DNA of 64,000 bases from Lysobacter sp. (GTDB taxonomy: Bacteria > Pseudomonadota > Gammaproteobacteria > Xanthomonadales > Xanthomonadaceae): NCBI GenBank assembly GCA_013141175.1, contig JABFRN010000001.1, positions 1,054,001-1,118,000 on the forward strand, in the 5' to 3' direction. The position numbers were made by a program, and so were the translations under genes. A model generated the notes under the pieces. That model did not search any database and had not been told where the DNA came from. It worked only from the letters and a program-made list of their open reading frames with translations. Numbering within the stretch: the stretch's first letter is position 1; each line of letters starts with the position of its first letter. Shown one piece after another: positions 45,436 to 54,079 of the stretch.

Positions 45436-47589
45436 TCAGAATTTGCCGTAGTAGCCTTCTTTCAGTGCATCGAACAGGTTGGCGGCGGTGTGCATTTCGC
45501 CGTCGTATTCGATCTCTTCGTTGCCCTTGACCTCGATGAAGCTGCCGTCTTCCAGCTCGAAGCGGTAGAGCGTGCTTTCGAGGTCGGACTCCTTCACCAG
45601 CACGCCCTGGAAGGCGGCGGGGTTGAAGCGGAAGGTGGTGCAGCCCTTGAGGCCCTGCTGGTAGGCGTAGCGGTAGATGTCCTTGAAGTCCTCGTAGGGG
45701 TAATCGGTGGGGACGTTCGCGGTCTTGGAGATGGAGCTGTCGACCCAGCGCTGGGCGGCGGCCTGTACGTCGACGTGTTCCTTGGGGCTGACGTCATCGG
45801 CGGAGATGAAGTAGTCGGGCAGTTTCGCCGTCGGGTCTTCGCTGTAGGGCATCGCCTGGGGATTGACCAGCGTGCGGTAGGCCAGCAGCTCGAAGCTGAA
45901 AACGTCGACCTTTTCCTTCGATTTCTTGCCTTCGCGGATGATGTTGCGGCTGTAGTGGTGCGCGAACGAGGGCTCGATGCCGTTGGAGGCGTTGTTGGCC
46001 AGCGACAGCGAGATGGTGCCGGTGGGCGCGATCGAGCTGTGGTGGGTGAAGCGGGCGCCGACTTCGGCCAGTTCGTCCACCAGCTCCGGCGCCACGTCGG
46101 CGATGCGCTGCATGTAGCGGCTGTATCTGGCGTGCAGCACCTTGCCGGGGATCTCCTGGCCGAGCTTCCAGCCGTCCTTCACCATTTCCGGACGCTTGCG
46201 CAGCATTTCGGCGGTGACGGCGAAGCGCTCTTCCATGATCGGCGCCGGGCCCTTTTCCTGGGCCAGCTGCAGGGCGACTTCCCAGCCGGCGACGGCCATG
46301 TCGCGGGCGATGCGGTCGGTGAATTCCAGCGACGGCGTGCTGCCGTATTTCATGCCGAGCATGGTCATGGTGCTGCCCAGGCCGAGGAAGCCCATGCCGT
46401 GGCGGCGCTTGCGCAGGATTTCGTCGCGCTGTTTCTGCAATGGCAGCCCGTTCACTTCGACCACGTTGTCGAGCATGCGGGTGAACACGCGCACGACTTC
46501 CTTGTATTCCTCCCAGTCGAACGTGGCCTGGTCGGTGAAGGCGTTGCGCACGAAGTTGGTGAGGTTGACCGAGCCCAGCAGGCAGGCGCCGTACGGCGGC
46601 AACGGCTGCTCGCCGCAGGGATTGGTGGCGCGGATGCTCTCGCACCACCAGTTGTTGTTCATCTCGTTGACCTTGTCGATCAGGATGAAACCCGGCTCGG
46701 CGAAGTCGTAGGTGGAGACCATGATCATGTCCCACAGATGACGGGCACGGATGTGGCCGTAGATCTTGCAGGCGACCAGGCCGTCGTCGCGGCTGATGTA
46801 GGTGTCGTGGGTGGGCCATTCGCGCCAGACCACCTGCTCGGCGCTGTTCACGTCGATGTCGCCGACTTCCTTGGCGTTGATCGGGAACACCAGCGGCCAG
46901 TCGGCGTCGATCTCGACCGCCTGCATGAAACCGTCGGTGATCAGCAGCGACAGGTTGAACTGGCGCAGGCGCCCGTCTTCGCGCTTGGCGCGGATGAAGT
47001 CCTTCACGTCCGGGTGGGCGACATCGAAGGTGCCCATCTGCGCGCCGCGACGACCGCCGGCCGAGGACACGGTGAAGCACATCTTGTCGTAGATATCCAT
47101 GAAGGACATCGGGCCCGACGTGTAGGCGCCGGCGCCGGCGACGAACGCGCCGCGCGGACGCAGGGTGCTGAATTCGTAGCCGATGCCGCAGCCCGCTTTC
47201 AGGGTGAGGCCGGCTTCGTGGACTTTTTCGAGGATGCCGTCCATCGAGTCGGTGATGGTGCCCGACACGGTGCAGTTGATCGTCGAGGTGGCCGGCTTGT
47301 GTTCCAGCGCACCGGCATTGGAGGTGATGCGGCCGGCGGGAATCGCCCCGCGGCGCAGCGCCCACAGGAAGCGTTCGTACCAGTACTTCTGCTTTTCGGT
47401 ATTCGGTTCGGCGTCCGCCAACGCATGCGCCACGCGCTGGTAGGTGGCGTCGATATCGGTATCGACGTCCTCGCCCTGCTTGGTCTTGAGCCGGTATTTC
47501 TTGTCCCAGATATCCCAGGACGCCGGCTGCATCGGTATTTCGGCGGCAGCGCTCGCTTTCGCGACCGCTTCAAGACGCACTGTGCTCAT
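45436..47589 (-). CDS. nrdJa: class II (adenosylcobalamin-dependent) ribonucleotide reductase large component NrdJa
   Basis: A 717-residue reductase. The first active-site Cys is Cys106 in STINCTVSG, the substrate block NPCGEQPLPPYGACLLGSVNL carries the catalytic Asn, Cys and Glu, and IAPTGTISL with HHSS is the phosphate-binding region. The glycine-rich 'GAGAYTSGP' and 'SAGGRRGAQMG' blocks are typical. It reduces ribonucleotides with a cobalamin radical and works with or without oxygen. It needs NrdJb for reduction. I chose the ATG at 47587-47589 (MSTVRLEAVAKA); the longer frame to 47832 has no family similarity. A candidate NrdR box and promoter lie upstream at 47877-47935. Confidence 0.94.
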   Translation of the reverse strand: MSTVRLEAVAKASAAAEIPMQPASWDIWDKKYRLKTKQGEDVDTDIDATYQRVAHALADAEPNTEKQKYWYERFLWALRRGAIPAGRITSNAGALEHKPATSTINCTVSGTITDSMDGILEKVHEAGLTLKAGCGIGYEFSTLRPRGAFVAGAGAYTSGPMSFMDIYDKMCFTVSSAGGRRGAQMGTFDVAHPDVKDFIRAKREDGRLRQFNLSLLITDGFMQAVEIDADWPLVFPINAKEVGDIDVNSAEQVVWREWPTHDTYISRDDGLVACKIYGHIRARHLWDMIMVSTYDFAEPGFILIDKVNEMNNNWWCESIRATNPCGEQPLPPYGACLLGSVNLTNFVRNAFTDQATFDWEEYKEVVRVFTRMLDNVVEVNGLPLQKQRDEILRKRRHGMGFLGLGSTMTMLGMKYGSTPSLEFTDRIARDMAVAGWEVALQLAQEKGPAPIMEERFAVTAEMLRKRPEMVKDGWKLGQEIPGKVLHARYSRYMQRIADVAPELVDELAEVGARFTHHSSIAPTGTISLSLANNASNGIEPSFAHHYSRNIIREGKKSKEKVDVFSFELLAYRTLVNPQAMPYSEDPTAKLPDYFISADDVSPKEHVDVQAAAQRWVDSSISKTANVPTDYPYEDFKDIYRYAYQQGLKGCTTFRFNPAAFQGVLVKESDLESTLYRFELEDGSFIEVKGNEEIEYDGEMHTAANLFDALKEGYYGKF

Positions 47590-47876
47590 CCACTCCCATC
47601 CTCGTCGTTGTGTAGGCGCGGTGCTGCCGCAGCCTGTTGTTCTTGTTGCCGATGGCGGAGCTCCGCGCCACGCCTCGGTGAATTCTGTGATGCGGTTCCG
47701 GATCCAACCGCCGCGCAGACACTCCCTGACGATCCAGATGTATTCGCCTAACGTACTGTCTTCTTTCGATACGAAGCCGGTTTGTCGAAGCCTTTGTCGA
47801 AGCCTGCGGCCCAGGGATCTTCCGTGGAACAAGATTTCCCGTGAAACACCATTGGTTGGGCCTATTTCCGCGCTTA

Positions 47877-47892
47877 CCCCAAGATATAGTGG
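47877..47892 (-). promoter_or_regulatory. candidate NrdR box upstream of nrdJa
   Basis: On the minus strand CCACTATATCTTGGGG agrees with the pseudomonad NrdR box ACACTATATCTTGTGT at 13 of 16 positions. No second box was found at the usual spacing. It lies just downstream of the candidate -10. Confidence 0.55.
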
Positions 47893-47906
47893 CGACGCGG
47901 GGTGCC

Positions 47907-47935
47907 AAGCTACGCCCCTGTTCGGCCCAAGTCAA
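47907..47935 (-). promoter_or_regulatory. candidate sigma-70 promoter of nrdJa
   Basis: TTGACT (47930-47935) and TAGCTT (47907-47912) on the minus strand are 17 bases apart. A second TTGAC on the + strand starts at 47940, giving GTCAACGGCTTGAC. The gap 47590-48198 holds nothing else recognised. Confidence 0.5.
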
Positions 47936-48198
47936 CGGCTTGACGGGAGGGAAATCACATTCTCCGTCTGGCGACGGAACCCGGATCCGACCGCCTCCCG
48001 GGCGCCGGCCGGACGGCAGGTTTCATCTGCGGTTTAGGGCCCCCCACCGAGACTCCCCAAGGCGGCACGGGACCTCTGGATGCGTTCGCGGGGCTTGATT
48101 CCCCGGGCCTCTGCCGCGATGTTCAGCGGATGCCGCCACCGGCTTTCCACCCGGCCGCCACCCGACTTCCCATCCGCGTCACGACCTGTCCGAAGACG

Positions 48199-49647
48199 AT
48201 GACCACCGACCGCGCCCGCACCAAGAAGACCTCGCTCCTGCTCGCCCTGACCGCCGCCGCCGCGTTCGGGGGCTTCGCCGCCACCTGGGTCCGCGAAACC
48301 CTGCAGACCCCGGCGATGGCCGCCGCTGCCATCCCGGCCGCGCTGCCGACGGTGGCGGCACTGCCCAGCGCCATCGACGGCCAGCCCATGCCTTCGCTGG
48401 CGCCGATGCTGAAGAAGGTCACGCCCGCCGTGGTGAGCGTGCATACCAAGCAGCGGGTGCGGGTGAACACGCCGTTCGGCGACGACCCGGTGTTCCGGCG
48501 GATGTTCGGCATTCCGGAGGAGCGCATCGCCGAATCGTTGGGGTCCGGGGTGATCGTGGACGCCGAGCGCGGTCTGATCCTCACCAACCACCATGTGATC
48601 GAAGGCGCGGACGATGTCTCGATCACGCTCAGCGACGGGCGGACCCTGAAGGCCGAGTTCGTCGGCTCCGACCCCGATACCGATGTCGCGCTGATGAAGA
48701 TCCCGGCGCAGAAACTGACCGCGATCGCGCTGGCGTCCAGCGGCCATCTGCAGGTCGGCGATTTCGTGGTCGCGGTGGGCAACCCGTTCGGCGTCGGCCA
48801 GACCGTCACCTCGGGCATCGTCTCGGCGGTGGATCGCACCGGCCTGCCCGGCCTGGGATTCCAGAATTTCATCCAGACCGACGCATCGATCAACCCGGGC
48901 AACTCCGGCGGCGCGCTGGTCAATCTGCGCGGCGAACTGGTCGGCGTGAACACCGCCAGCTTCAACCCGCAGGGCAGCATGGCCGGCAATATCGGCCTGG
49001 GTTTCGCGATTCCGATCGACCTGGCCCGCAACGTGATGGCGCAGCTGTTGGACGGCGGCGCGGTGCGCCGCGGCGCGCTGGGCATCGACACCCAGGACGT
49101 GGACGCGCGGATCGCGCAGGGGCTGGGGCTGGACGAAGCCCGCGGCGCGGTGGTGACCCGGGTCTATCCGGGCTCGGCGGCGGCGTCGGCGGGACTGAAG
49201 ATCGGCGACGTGATCGTGGCCGCCAACGGCCAGCGCGTGGACGACAGCGCATCGCTGCGGAATTTCCAGGGCCTGCAGCCGGTGAACGCGAAGGTGTCGC
49301 TGGACGTGCATCGCGAAGGCAAGCCGCTGCGGATCGCGGCGACCCTGCGCGAGCAGCCGCGCGAGATCGACGGCGCCAGCCTCGACCCGCGCCTCGCCGG
49401 CGCCAGCTTCGCCGAGCTGCCCGAATCCCTGCGCCGCCAGGGGGCGTCCGGGGTACTGGTGGACGCGGTGGCCAACGGCAGCCGTGCCGCCCGCAACGGC
49501 CTGCGCAAGGGCGATGTGATCCAGGCCGGCAGCATCGGCAAATTCGCCGACCTCAGCGGCTTCCGCGCCGGATTCGACGAGCGTCCGGACGCGCTGGTGC
49601 TGCGGCTGTGGCGCAACGGCCAGCGCGGCGATCTGCGGATGCAGTGA
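48199..49647 (+). CDS. Do/DegQ-type periplasmic serine protease with two PDZ domains
   Basis: A 482-residue HtrA-family protease. An N-terminal hydrophobic segment (TSLLLALTAAAAFGGFAATW) exports or anchors it. The trypsin-like domain has the catalytic triad His132 (LTNHHVIEG), Asp162 (DPDTDVALMK) and Ser236 (INPGNSGGAL). Two PDZ domains follow (from about 290 with 'GALGIDTQDVDARIAQGLG', and from about 395). It degrades misfolded envelope proteins. Start at ATG 48199 (MTTDRARTKKT); a longer in-frame start at 48130 would lack a plausible signal. It is divergent from nrdJa with a 609-bp gap. Confidence 0.93.
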   Translation: MTTDRARTKKTSLLLALTAAAAFGGFAATWVRETLQTPAMAAAAIPAALPTVAALPSAIDGQPMPSLAPMLKKVTPAVVSVHTKQRVRVNTPFGDDPVFRRMFGIPEERIAESLGSGVIVDAERGLILTNHHVIEGADDVSITLSDGRTLKAEFVGSDPDTDVALMKIPAQKLTAIALASSGHLQVGDFVVAVGNPFGVGQTVTSGIVSAVDRTGLPGLGFQNFIQTDASINPGNSGGALVNLRGELVGVNTASFNPQGSMAGNIGLGFAIPIDLARNVMAQLLDGGAVRRGALGIDTQDVDARIAQGLGLDEARGAVVTRVYPGSAAASAGLKIGDVIVAANGQRVDDSASLRNFQGLQPVNAKVSLDVHREGKPLRIAATLREQPREIDGASLDPRLAGASFAELPESLRRQGASGVLVDAVANGSRAARNGLRKGDVIQAGSIGKFADLSGFRAGFDERPDALVLRLWRNGQRGDLRMQ

Positions 49648-49672
49648 CCCCCGGTGCGCGGCACTCGCTCTG

Positions 49673-49699
49673 CCCTCTCCCCGCAGCGCGGGAAGAGGG
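49673..49699 (+). terminator. hairpin after the Do-type protease gene
   Basis: CCCTCTCCCCGC, loop AGC, GCGGGAAGAGGG with one mismatch. No T-run follows. It resembles the CCCTCC hairpin family and lies 25 bases after the stop codon. Confidence 0.55.
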
Positions 49700-49738
49700 T
49701 GGCCGAAGCTCCGGAGGGGCAACCGTTTAGAATCACCC

Positions 49739-50509
49739 ATGCATTTCAACATCCGCGCCATCACCCTCGACCTTGACGACACCGTCTGGCCGTTCGCACC
49801 GATCGGCGCGCGGATCGAACGGGTGCTCGACGATTGGCTGCGGATCCACAGCCCGCGCACCGCCGAACGCTTTCCGATTCCCGCGATGCGCGCGCTGCGC
49901 GAACAGGTGTTCGATGCGCACCCGCATCTGCTCCACGACATGAGCGCGCTGCGCAGGCTGACGCTGGAGCGCGCGTTGATCGAAAGCGGAAGCGACCCGG
50001 CGCTGACCGATGCGGCCTACGACGTGTTCTACGCCGAACGCAATCGCGTGGAGTGCTATCCCGATGCGCTGGATGCGCTGGCGCGGATCAGCGCGAAGCT
50101 GCCGGTCGCGGCGCTGAGCAACGGCAATGCCGATCTGGTCGCGATCGGCCTGGACCATCATTTCGCATTCCAACTGGGCGCACGCGAACACGGCGCGGCC
50201 AAACCCGATCCCGGCATCTTCCTCGCCGCCTGCGAACGCCTCGGCTGTGCGCCGGAAGAGGTGCTGCATGTCGGCGACCACATCGAGATGGATGTGCTGG
50301 GCGCCGCGCGCGCAGGACTGCGCACCGCGTGGGTGCATCGCGACGACGCGCATCATCCGCATTGGCCGCACGACGACATCCGGCCGGATCTGATCGTGCC
50401 CGATCTGGCCGCGCTGGCCGATCATCTCGACCGGATGCGGGGCGCGACGCCCGCATCGCCCGGCACGATTCCTCCTTCAGGAACACGCTCTCCAGGAACG
50501 CACCCATGA
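49739..50509 (+). CDS. HAD-superfamily hydrolase (YigB-like)
   Basis: A 256-residue haloacid-dehalogenase-type phosphatase. Motif I is ITLDLDDTVWPF (nucleophile Asp and general acid Asp), motif II VAALSNGNAD, motif III Lys in AAKPDPGIF and motif IV HVGDHIEMDVLGA. A helical cap lies between motifs I and II. It resembles YigB/YieH-like phosphatases acting on FMN or sugar phosphates; the substrate is not certain. Its stop overlaps the start of the aminopeptidase gene (ATGA at 50506-50509), so the two are translationally coupled. Confidence 0.9.
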   Translation: MHFNIRAITLDLDDTVWPFAPIGARIERVLDDWLRIHSPRTAERFPIPAMRALREQVFDAHPHLLHDMSALRRLTLERALIESGSDPALTDAAYDVFYAERNRVECYPDALDALARISAKLPVAALSNGNADLVAIGLDHHFAFQLGAREHGAAKPDPGIFLAACERLGCAPEEVLHVGDHIEMDVLGAARAGLRTAWVHRDDAHHPHWPHDDIRPDLIVPDLAALADHLDRMRGATPASPGTIPPSGTRSPGTHP

Positions 50510-51888
50510 CCGCATTGCCCGGCTTCATCGCCACTGCCGACCACGCCCTGCCGCTGCATGCGGTGACCGCGGGCGGTTTCGCCGCGTGGTCCGCACGGCA
50601 ATCGGCGCCGCTGCAGGCCTGGCTGAAAGCGCAGGGCTTCACCGCCGCTGCCGGCACCGTCGCGCTGCTGCCCGGCAGCGAAGGGCTGGCCGGCGCGGTA
50701 CTGGGCGTTGCCGACGCCAACGATCCGTTTTCCTACGCGCACGCCCCGTACGCACTGCCGACCGGCGACTGGCGGATCGCCGATGCGCTCGATGCCGACG
50801 CGACCGCCGCGCTGCAGTTGGGCTGGGGCCTCGGCAGCTATCGCTTCACCCGCTATCGCGATGCAGCGCGCGCGCCGGCGCGGCTGGCGATGGCTATCGA
50901 CGACGATGTCGCCGCGCAGATCGCGGCCTGCTTCCGCACCCGCGATCTGATCAACACGCCCACCGAGCACATGGGCCCGGACGAACTCGAAGCGGTCGCG
51001 CGCGGGATCGCGACGACGCACGGCGCCGATCTCGATGTGCTGGCCGGCGACGATCTGCTCACCCATAATTTCCCGGCGATCCACGCGGTCGGCCGCGCAT
51101 CGCATCGCGCGCCGCGCCTGATCGTGCTGCACTGGGGCGGCAATACCGATGAGGGCAAGGCGCGCCCGCATCTCGTCATCGTCGGCAAGGGCGTGTGCTT
51201 CGACACCGGCGGCCTCGACCTCAAGGCCGCCGCCGGCATGCGCAACATGAAGAAGGACATGGGCGGCGCCGCGCACGCGATCGCGCTGGCCGAACTGATC
51301 ATGGCGCGCAAACTGCCGGTGCGGATCACCCTGCTGGTGCCGGCGGTGGAGAATGCGGTCGGCCCGAATGCGTACCGGCCCGGCGAAGTCATCGCCACGC
51401 GCAAGGGCATCAGCGTCGAGATCGACAACACCGACGCCGAAGGCCGCCTCGTGCTGTGCGATGCGCTGGCCTATGCCGCCGAGCAATCGCCGCAGCTGAT
51501 CCTCGATTTCGCCACGCTCACCGGCGCCGCACGCGTCGCGCTGGGCCCCGATCTGCCGGCGCTGTTCAGCAACGACGAGGCGCTGGCGAACGATTGGCTC
51601 GCCGCCGGCGCGCGTCACTTCGATCCGCTGTGGCGGATGCCGCTGCATCGTCCATACCTGCGCTATCTGAAAAGCGACATCGCGGATCTCGCCAACGGCA
51701 GTTCGTCGCCGATGGCCGGCTGCATCACCGCCGCGCTGTATCTCGACCGCTTCGTGCCCACCGAACAACCGTGGGCGCATCTGGATGTCTACAGCTGGAA
51801 CGACAACGACCGCGCCGGCCGTCCCGCCGGCGGCGAAGCGCAGGCGCTGCGCAGTTGCTATGCGATGTTGAAGGCGCGTTATGGTTGA
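50506..51888 (+). CDS. M17 leucyl aminopeptidase family protein
   Basis: A 460-residue cytoplasmic metallopeptidase. The M17 catalytic core is clear: VGKGVCFDTGGLDLK (metal and substrate Lys/Asp), MKKDMGGAA, and NTDAEGRLVLCDAL (the family signature). The N-terminal half is shorter than in PepA, as in PepB-like or 'leucyl aminopeptidase family' proteins. It removes N-terminal amino acids from peptides and uses two divalent metals. It overlaps the HAD gene at its start and the TesA-like gene at its end (8 bp), forming a compact three-gene operon. Confidence 0.93.
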   Translation: MTALPGFIATADHALPLHAVTAGGFAAWSARQSAPLQAWLKAQGFTAAAGTVALLPGSEGLAGAVLGVADANDPFSYAHAPYALPTGDWRIADALDADATAALQLGWGLGSYRFTRYRDAARAPARLAMAIDDDVAAQIAACFRTRDLINTPTEHMGPDELEAVARGIATTHGADLDVLAGDDLLTHNFPAIHAVGRASHRAPRLIVLHWGGNTDEGKARPHLVIVGKGVCFDTGGLDLKAAAGMRNMKKDMGGAAHAIALAELIMARKLPVRITLLVPAVENAVGPNAYRPGEVIATRKGISVEIDNTDAEGRLVLCDALAYAAEQSPQLILDFATLTGAARVALGPDLPALFSNDEALANDWLAAGARHFDPLWRMPLHRPYLRYLKSDIADLANGSSSPMAGCITAALYLDRFVPTEQPWAHLDVYSWNDNDRAGRPAGGEAQALRSCYAMLKARYG

Positions 51889-52570
51889 TCGTCGCCCGTA
51901 TCGGCGGCAGTGGCGCGCATTGCTCGCGACCCTCGCGCTGCTCTGCGTCTTCGCAGGCGCGCACGCCTTCGCGCAACCCGCGAAAAAGCCCGTCGCGACG
52001 TCCGCCGCAACGCCCGCAGCGCAGCGCGCCGTGCTGGTGATGGGCGATTCATTGTCCGCCGCCTACGGACTGTCCGCCGCGCAGGGCTGGGTCGCGCTGA
52101 CTGCGGAGAAGATCGCGAAGGAGAAACCCGGCTGGCGCGTGGTCAACGCGAGCATCAGCGGCGAAACCACCGCCGGCGGCGCCGCGCGCATCGCGGGTGA
52201 ACTGAAACGCCACAAGCCTTCGGTCGTGGTGATCGAACTCGGCGCCAACGACGGTCTGCGCGGTCTGCCGCTCGCGCAGACCCGCGCCAACCTCGCGAAG
52301 ATGATCGTCGCCGCGAAAACCGCGAACGCGAAGGTGCTGTTGATCGGAATGCGGCTGCCGCCGAACTACGGTCCGGATTACACGAAACAGTTCGAGCAAC
52401 TGTTCCTGGAACTGTCGCAACAGCACAGGACGGCGTTCCTGCCGTTCCTGCTGCAGCCGATCGCGACGGACGATCGCGCGTTCCAGGCGGATCGTCTGCA
52501 TCCGGTGGCCAGTGCGCAGCCGAAGCTGCGCGATCACGTCTGGTCGGCGCTGGTGCCGCTGCTGAAGTGA
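51881..52570 (+). CDS. TesA-like SGNH arylesterase/lysophospholipase
   Basis: A 229-residue exported SGNH hydrolase. After a signal peptide (WRALLATLALLCVFAGAHAFA) and a short linker come block I VMGDSLSAAYG (Ser), block II Gly in SISGETTAGG, block III GANDGLRG (Asn) and block V DRLHPVASAQP (Asp/His). This is the TesA arrangement: periplasmic thioesterase, arylesterase and lysophospholipase activities. It starts inside the end of the M17 gene. Its stop is about 50 bases before palindromic element copy B. Confidence 0.92.
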   Translation: MVDRRPYRRQWRALLATLALLCVFAGAHAFAQPAKKPVATSAATPAAQRAVLVMGDSLSAAYGLSAAQGWVALTAEKIAKEKPGWRVVNASISGETTAGGAARIAGELKRHKPSVVVIELGANDGLRGLPLAQTRANLAKMIVAAKTANAKVLLIGMRLPPNYGPDYTKQFEQLFLELSQQHRTAFLPFLLQPIATDDRAFQADRLHPVASAQPKLRDHVWSALVPLLK

Positions 52571-52621
52571 TTGTGGAATTTTCGTAGTCGATACTTCGGA
52601 TATTGATGAGTGTTGACACAA

Positions 52622-53227
52622 GGGTAAAGCCTGGCGCCTTTTTCGCGCTGGTGCGCGAGTGACTTTCTTTTTGAAAAGAAAGTCACCAAAGAAAACACTT
52701 CAAGTCCAATTCCAAACTGCAATCTGAGGCGAAGCCGGGATTTTTCGATGAGGCGTCCTGCCTCATCGAAAAACGATGCACATCCTGTGCATCGCCCTCC
52801 GGGTCTCCAGTCATGGGATAGCGCAATGCGCCTGCAAAATCGTTGGGACGATGGCCATCTGTTGGCCTGCGATCAATCGTCCCGTCGTTTTGATCTGTGC
52901 TCTTCCTACCTGGTGAGTGCCCGGAGACTTCTTCGTCCCATCGACATCCAAACCACCGTGCAGTCGGACCAAGATCGTAGACCCGGAGGGCGATGCACAG
53001 GATGTGCATCGTTTTCCGATGAGACAAGGATGTCTCATCGGAAAATCCCGGCTTCGCCCCAGATTGCAGTTTGGAATTGGACTTGAATGTTTCTTTGGTT
53101 ACTTTCTTGACTCGCGCCTACGGCGCTCGCCCTTCGGGCCGGCTTCGCCGTTCGCGCCGCTAGCGGCGCAGTGCGCCAAAGAAAGTAACTCGCGCACCAG
53201 CGCGAAAAAGATGCCAGGCTTTATCCG
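52622..53227. repeat. large palindromic repeat element, copy B
   Basis: Same plan as copy A. Left arm: hairpin 52659-52686 (13-bp stem), 52741-52773 (14-bp stem), 52774-52794 (9-bp stem). Right arm: 52991-53011 and 53012-53045 (15-bp stem), then the first-hairpin sequence interrupted by a 63-base GC-rich insertion at 53109-53171. The outer halves GGGTAAAGCCTGGCGCC and its complement define the ends. Several stems differ from copy A on both sides while staying paired. The central part is also recognisably related to that of copy A. Confidence 0.85.
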
Positions 53228-53447
53228 CACAATGAAGCAGTCCAAGTTTTTTTCGAGCAACTGCATCCATCCAGCACACATTCCCGTATACGCCGCCCCG
53301 CGACAAAATTTCGATTTTTATTCATCGGCACTGCATCCATACGCTGCAACGTCGCGTAACTCTCCGCGTACCGGTCTTCCGCGCAACGCCAACCCTCCCC
53401 GGCGCGGGAGGCCGGTCACTCCACCACCCCCACGGAGATCATCCAAG

Positions 53448-54017
53448 ATGAACATCAAACTGCTCTCGGCCGCACTGGCCACCTCGATCGCGTTCGCAGG
53501 CGTCGCCCTTGCGGAACACCATGCCGGCATGCACGACAACCCGATGGTCGGCGGCGCCGCGATGCTGCCCACCAGGGACATCATCGACAACGCCGTGAAC
53601 TCGAAGGACCACACCACTCTGGTCGCCGCCGTGAAGGCCGCCGGCCTGGTCGAAACGCTGAAGGGCAAAGGTCCGTTCACCGTGTTCGCGCCGACCAATG
53701 CCGCGTTCGACGCATTGCCGGGCGGTACCGTCGAAACGCTGCTGAAGCCCGCGAACAAGAGCACCCTGGCCAGCGTCCTCACCTATCACGTGGTGCCGGG
53801 ACGCATCGACGGCGACGCGATCGCCGCGAAGATCAAGGCCGGCAAAGGCAGCGCCACCTACGCCACCGTGCAGGGCGGGACGCTGACCTTCAGGACGATG
53901 GGCAATGACGTCACCGTGACCGACAGCAAGGGCAACCGCGCCAAGGTCACGATCGCGAATGTCTACCAGAGCAACGGCGTCATCCACGTCATCGACAAAG
54001 TGCTGATGCCGAAATAA
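53448..54017 (+). CDS. exported fasciclin-domain protein
   Basis: A 189-residue protein: signal peptide (LLSAALATSIAFAGVALA), a His/Met-rich start (EHHAGMHDNPMVGGAAM), then one FAS1 domain with 'HTTLVAAVKAAGLVETLKGKGPFTVFAPTNAAFDALPGG' and 'YQSNGVIHVIDKVLMP'. It should act outside the cytoplasm in adhesion or surface contact. The His/Met-rich segment might bind copper, which is a guess. GGAG lies before the ATG at 53448. A terminator follows. Confidence 0.92.
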   Translation: MNIKLLSAALATSIAFAGVALAEHHAGMHDNPMVGGAAMLPTRDIIDNAVNSKDHTTLVAAVKAAGLVETLKGKGPFTVFAPTNAAFDALPGGTVETLLKPANKSTLASVLTYHVVPGRIDGDAIAAKIKAGKGSATYATVQGGTLTFRTMGNDVTVTDSKGNRAKVTIANVYQSNGVIHVIDKVLMPK

Positions 54018-54043
54018 ACGGCCGCATCCATGGCGCAACCATC

Positions 54044-54073
54044 GCAGACGCCGTGTTCGCGCGCGGCGTCTGC
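54044..54073 (+). terminator. terminator after the fasciclin gene
   Basis: GCAGACGCCG, 10-base loop, CGGCGTCTGC followed by TTCGTTT. It separates two convergent genes. Confidence 0.68.
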
Positions 54074-54079
54074 TTCGTT

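Noticed and set aside
47590-48198. Cobalamin riboswitch before nrdJa
   Set aside because: No B12-box-like conserved segment was seen, and B12-dependent enzymes are normally not repressed by B12.
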